Origin: Desulfovibrionaceae bacterium | GTDB lineage: Bacteria; Desulfobacterota; Desulfovibrionia; Desulfovibrionales; Desulfovibrionaceae | Length of the DNA: 62,472 nucleotides | Direction of reading: 5' to 3' | NCBI GenBank assembly: GCA_015709315.1 | Contig: JACCQI010000018.1 | Coordinates: forward strand, 1 to 62,472 | Notes under the pieces: model-generated | The model's input: only the letters and a program-made list of their open reading frames with translations | What the model was told of the DNA's origin: nothing | Databases searched by the model: none | Shown here: positions 60,476 through 62,472 of the stretch, one piece after another | Layout: each line of letters starts with the position of its first letter | How positions within the stretch are numbered: position 1 is the stretch's first letter | Position numbers and translations under genes: made by a program

Positions 60476-61582
60476 ATGCTCAAATACGCGATGATCGGCG
60501 GCGGTCCCGGCGCCTTCGTGGGCGCCGTGCATCGAAACGCCCTTGCCCTCAACGGGCAGGCGGAACTGGTGGCCGGGTGCTTTTCCCGCGACCTGGACAA
60601 GACCAGGGCCACGGGCGCGGAGCTTGGCCTGGACGAGGACCGGCTCTACGCCACGCCCGAGGAGCTGGCCCGGCTGGAGGGAGGCGACATCGACTTCGCC
60701 GTGGTGGTCACCTCCAACGAGGCCCATTACCCCAACGTCAAAGCGTGCCTGGAAAACAACATCCACGTCATGTGCGACAAGCCGTTCACCCACACCTCGG
60801 CCCAGGCCGGGGAGCTGGTGCGCCTGGCCCGCGAGCGCGACCTGCTGCTTGGCGTGACCTACACCTATGCGGGCTATCCCATGGTCCGGCAGATGCGCGA
60901 GATGATCGCGCGCGGCGACATCGGGGAGATCCGGTTCGTCAACGCCGAGTATCCCCAGGGATGGCTGGCCGAGCTGCTGGAGGCCACGGGCCACGTCCAG
61001 GCCGGCTGGCGGGCGGACCCGGCGCGTAGCGGCGGCACCCTGTCGCTGGGCGACGTGGGGTCCCACATCGAATACCTGGTGCCCCACGTCACGGGACTGA
61101 CGCTCACGCGGCTGGCCGCCCGGCTCGATTCCCTGGTGGAGGGGCGGACCCTGGACGACAACGGCGTCGTCCTGACCGAGTACGATTCCGGCGCGCGCGG
61201 CGTGTACTGGTATTCCCAGGCGGCCACGGGCACGGTCAACGGGCTCAGGCTGCGCGTGTTCGGCGACAAGGGCGGCCTGGAGTGGTTCCAGGAGGACCAG
61301 GACCATCTCCGGTTCATGCCGCTCAACGAGCCGCCCAGAATCCTGGTGCGCGGCCCGGCCGACCTGCTGCCGGGGGCCATGCCCTATTCGCACACCCCGG
61401 CGGGGCATCCCGAGGGGTGGCTCATGGCCTTCGCCAACATCTACCGGGCGTTTTGCGATACGCTCATCACCGGCGCGGTTGTGGATTTCCCCACCGGGGG
61501 GGACGGGTTGCGCGGGGTGCGCTTCATCGAGGCCTGCCTGGAGAGTTCGCGGCGCGACGCGGCCTGGGTCAACATGGGTTGA
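60476..61582 (+). CDS. Gfo/Idh/MocA family oxidoreductase
   Basis: This 368-residue protein has the N-terminal Rossmann motif YAMIGGGPGAFVGAVHR, the CDKPFTHT motif (family EKP position, here DKP) and GDVGSHIEYLVPHVTG, in which the His belongs to the catalytic GxxxxD/H region. It probably oxidises or epimerises a sugar or inositol-type substrate with NAD(P). ATG 60476 follows GCAGGAGG. Its divergence from a sugar-binding protein gene suggests a linked substrate (inference). Confidence 0.88.
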   Translation: MLKYAMIGGGPGAFVGAVHRNALALNGQAELVAGCFSRDLDKTRATGAELGLDEDRLYATPEELARLEGGDIDFAVVVTSNEAHYPNVKACLENNIHVMCDKPFTHTSAQAGELVRLARERDLLLGVTYTYAGYPMVRQMREMIARGDIGEIRFVNAEYPQGWLAELLEATGHVQAGWRADPARSGGTLSLGDVGSHIEYLVPHVTGLTLTRLAARLDSLVEGRTLDDNGVVLTEYDSGARGVYWYSQAATGTVNGLRLRVFGDKGGLEWFQEDQDHLRFMPLNEPPRILVRGPADLLPGAMPYSHTPAGHPEGWLMAFANIYRAFCDTLITGAVVDFPTGGDGLRGVRFIEACLESSRRDAAWVNMG

Positions 61583-62472
61583 CCCGGGCGCGCGGGGGCT
61601 GGCCGCGGCCTCTCGCTGTTAATGGGGAGATTGGCGATCGGGCGGGATGGCATCTGTTTGCTGTTTTCGGCTGTTTTTGTTGCGTCGGCGGTTTTGAGAG
61701 GACCGTCCGCGCTCCGCGTTAGACGCCCCCTGTCATCGGCACGTCGTTTTCCGCCCTTACGGCGGCCCTATTTTTGGCTGGCGCCCCAAAAATAGGGGAA
61801 AAAGGGCGCTTGGGAGTAACGCGGCCGCCCCCAAGACCGGCGGAAGAATCTGATCCGCTCGGGTCGGCTCCCGGCTCTTGGGGGACGGGACGTCCTGCCT
61901 CTTCGGCAGTCCGTGGTCCAAGGCTATTCGCCTGTGTTTCCGAACAAGAGCCGCCGCCCCTCGCGGTCAGCTTCTAACCGCCGGTCAAGGGCGGTTGAGT
62001 ACTCTCGGTTTCCTGTTAGGAGGGTTGCTGACGGATGGCTGTGGGGGAGCTGCCCTCCGCTCAAAGGTTCGGAGGGCAGCGGATTTACGAGTTGTGAAGA
62101 GGGCCTGGACGCGGGACTAGGTGCGGACGCGAGAGCCGCTGTCGGGTGCTGAAGCACCCGAATCGCTCCAATGCTTGGGGCCGTTGATCGAGGCTATGAG
62201 GGGAGGTGGAGAACGCACTTGCCTTTCCCAACCCGCCGCAGCGCGGCACTCACACACTCCCACTCGAAGAGCGGTAATTGATGCCGGGCCTTAGAGCCTG
62301 TCGCAGGCGACGAAGCGTAGCCCGATTGCGCTTGCTTTAGCGAGCTTTCCATCGGGCGAGCGGAAGTCGCCTACAGGCTCTTTGGCCCGGCATCAGGCGG
62401 CAGCACGAAAAAAGCGATTTTTAATGGAATGGACCCGCCCCCCGGTACACGGCATCATAGTGCCACGGTTTA
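61583..62472. other. Gene-free, inverted-repeat-rich tail
   Basis: These 890 bases carry no convincing reading frame. Hairpins seen in order: CCCTATTTTTGG/CCAAAAATAGGG (61766-61797); CCCCCAAGA/TCTTGGGGG (61828-61884); CTGCC/GGCAG near 61895; AACCGCC/GGCGGTT inside GTCAGC/GCTGAC (about 61967-62031); GCTGCCCTCCG/CGGAGGGCAGC (62049-62080); CGGGTGC/GCACCCG (about 62144-62161); and a long palindrome at 62282-62392. The last 50 bases include TGGAATGGACCCGCCCCCCG, which may be the start of another element. Function unknown. Confidence 0.7.
62282..62392. repeat. Long imperfect palindrome of about 110 bases
   Basis: The arms match in three blocks: TGCCGGGCC with GGCCCGGCA, AGAGCCTGT with ACAGGCTCT, and AGGCGAC with GTCGCCT. 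A smaller inner pairing CCCGAT/ATCGGG follows. No T run follows on either side. Confidence 0.75.

Noticed and set aside
61700-62400. RNase P RNA, tmRNA or rRNA in the structured tail
   Set aside because: None of the conserved sequences of these RNAs was found on either strand; the region remains unassigned.
1-62472. CRISPR arrays, prophage modules, toxin-antitoxin pairs, complete transposases
   Set aside because: No regularly spaced repeat series, phage structural genes, paired small toxin-like genes or transposase motifs were recognised.

Overview
The window is about 62.5 kb of GC-rich chromosome from a sulfate-reducing deltaproteobacterium, most likely a member of the Desulfovibrionaceae (Desulfovibrio/Pseudodesulfovibrio type). 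This rests on a qmoB-qmoC-qmoD end, a periplasmic tetraheme cytochrome c3, a siroheme-decarboxylase protein next to hemL (the siroheme route to heme), anaerobic-type cobalamin genes and a TrmD with an extra C-terminal methyltransferase domain. Genus assignment is inference; no 16S or database comparison was possible. Coding density is high, most genes are recognisable housekeeping or energy genes, and I see no prophage, CRISPR array, tRNA, rRNA or intact insertion sequence.

Layout. 1-2.3 kb: end of the Qmo operon (electron link from menaquinone to APS reductase), closed by a strong terminator. 2.4-6.2 kb: a chemoreceptor and a short-chain dehydrogenase. 6.2-11.1 kb: a complete branched-chain amino acid ABC transporter in the order livG-K-H-M-F. 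11.3-14.6 kb: FAD oxidoreductase, Xaa-Pro peptidase, a small conserved-looking protein and an acyl-CoA thioesterase. 14.6-15.15 kb: a repeat-rich non-coding stretch. 15.2-17.4 kb (minus): DMT exporter, SfsA, VOC protein. 17.5-24.5 kb (plus): queH, a small membrane protein, hemW, chrA, a PAS chemoreceptor, galE, YjbQ and a Cys-rich protein. 24.5-30.1 kb (minus): a c-di-GMP unit (PilZ, HD-GYP, membrane protein), AMMECR1 protein, MFS permease and cobL. 30.3-36.3 kb: a transaldolase-like enzyme (plus), then glycosyltransferase, STAS-like protein, cbiD, Rossmann/DUF2867 protein, lipoprotein and gpsA (all minus). 36.4-41.9 kb (plus): siroheme decarboxylase subunit, hemL, cbiG, cobJ/cbiH, cytochrome c3 and a very acidic repeat protein. 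42-47.3 kb: phosphotransferase, two lipoproteins, aminotransferase with a DksA-like protein, bacteriohemerythrin and a membrane polyferredoxin. 47.7-53.2 kb: the translation/secretion operon ffh-rpsP-khpA-rimM-trmD-rplS and rnhB. 53.3-57.3 kb (minus): bioY, PTS EIID, HPr, EI and smpB. 57.6-61.6 kb: small membrane protein, rsmI-yraN, an orphan periplasmic binding protein and a Gfo/Idh oxidoreductase. 61.6-62.5 kb: an 890-base gene-free tail full of inverted repeats.

How the parts fit. Tetrapyrrole metabolism is the main theme: hemL supplies 5-aminolevulinate, the AsnC-like protein matches the siroheme decarboxylase family that diverts siroheme to heme, cbiD/cbiG/cobJ/cobL take precorrin to cobalamin, hemW is a heme chaperone, and cytochrome c3 consumes four hemes per chain. 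Qmo, cytochrome c3, the polyferredoxin and the hemerythrin fit an anaerobe that must handle occasional oxygen. A second theme is signalling (two chemoreceptors, PilZ/HD-GYP) and a third is an incomplete mannose-type PTS (EI, HPr and EIID only here).

The observations most worth follow-up are the repetitive acidic cytoplasmic protein behind cytochrome c3, the nested hairpin plus duplicated terminators between rplS and rnhB, the structured tail at 61.7-62.4 kb, the dispersed GCCGCCGGAGGC repeat family with a possible insertion-sequence scar, and the mixed bioY-PTS-smpB operon.
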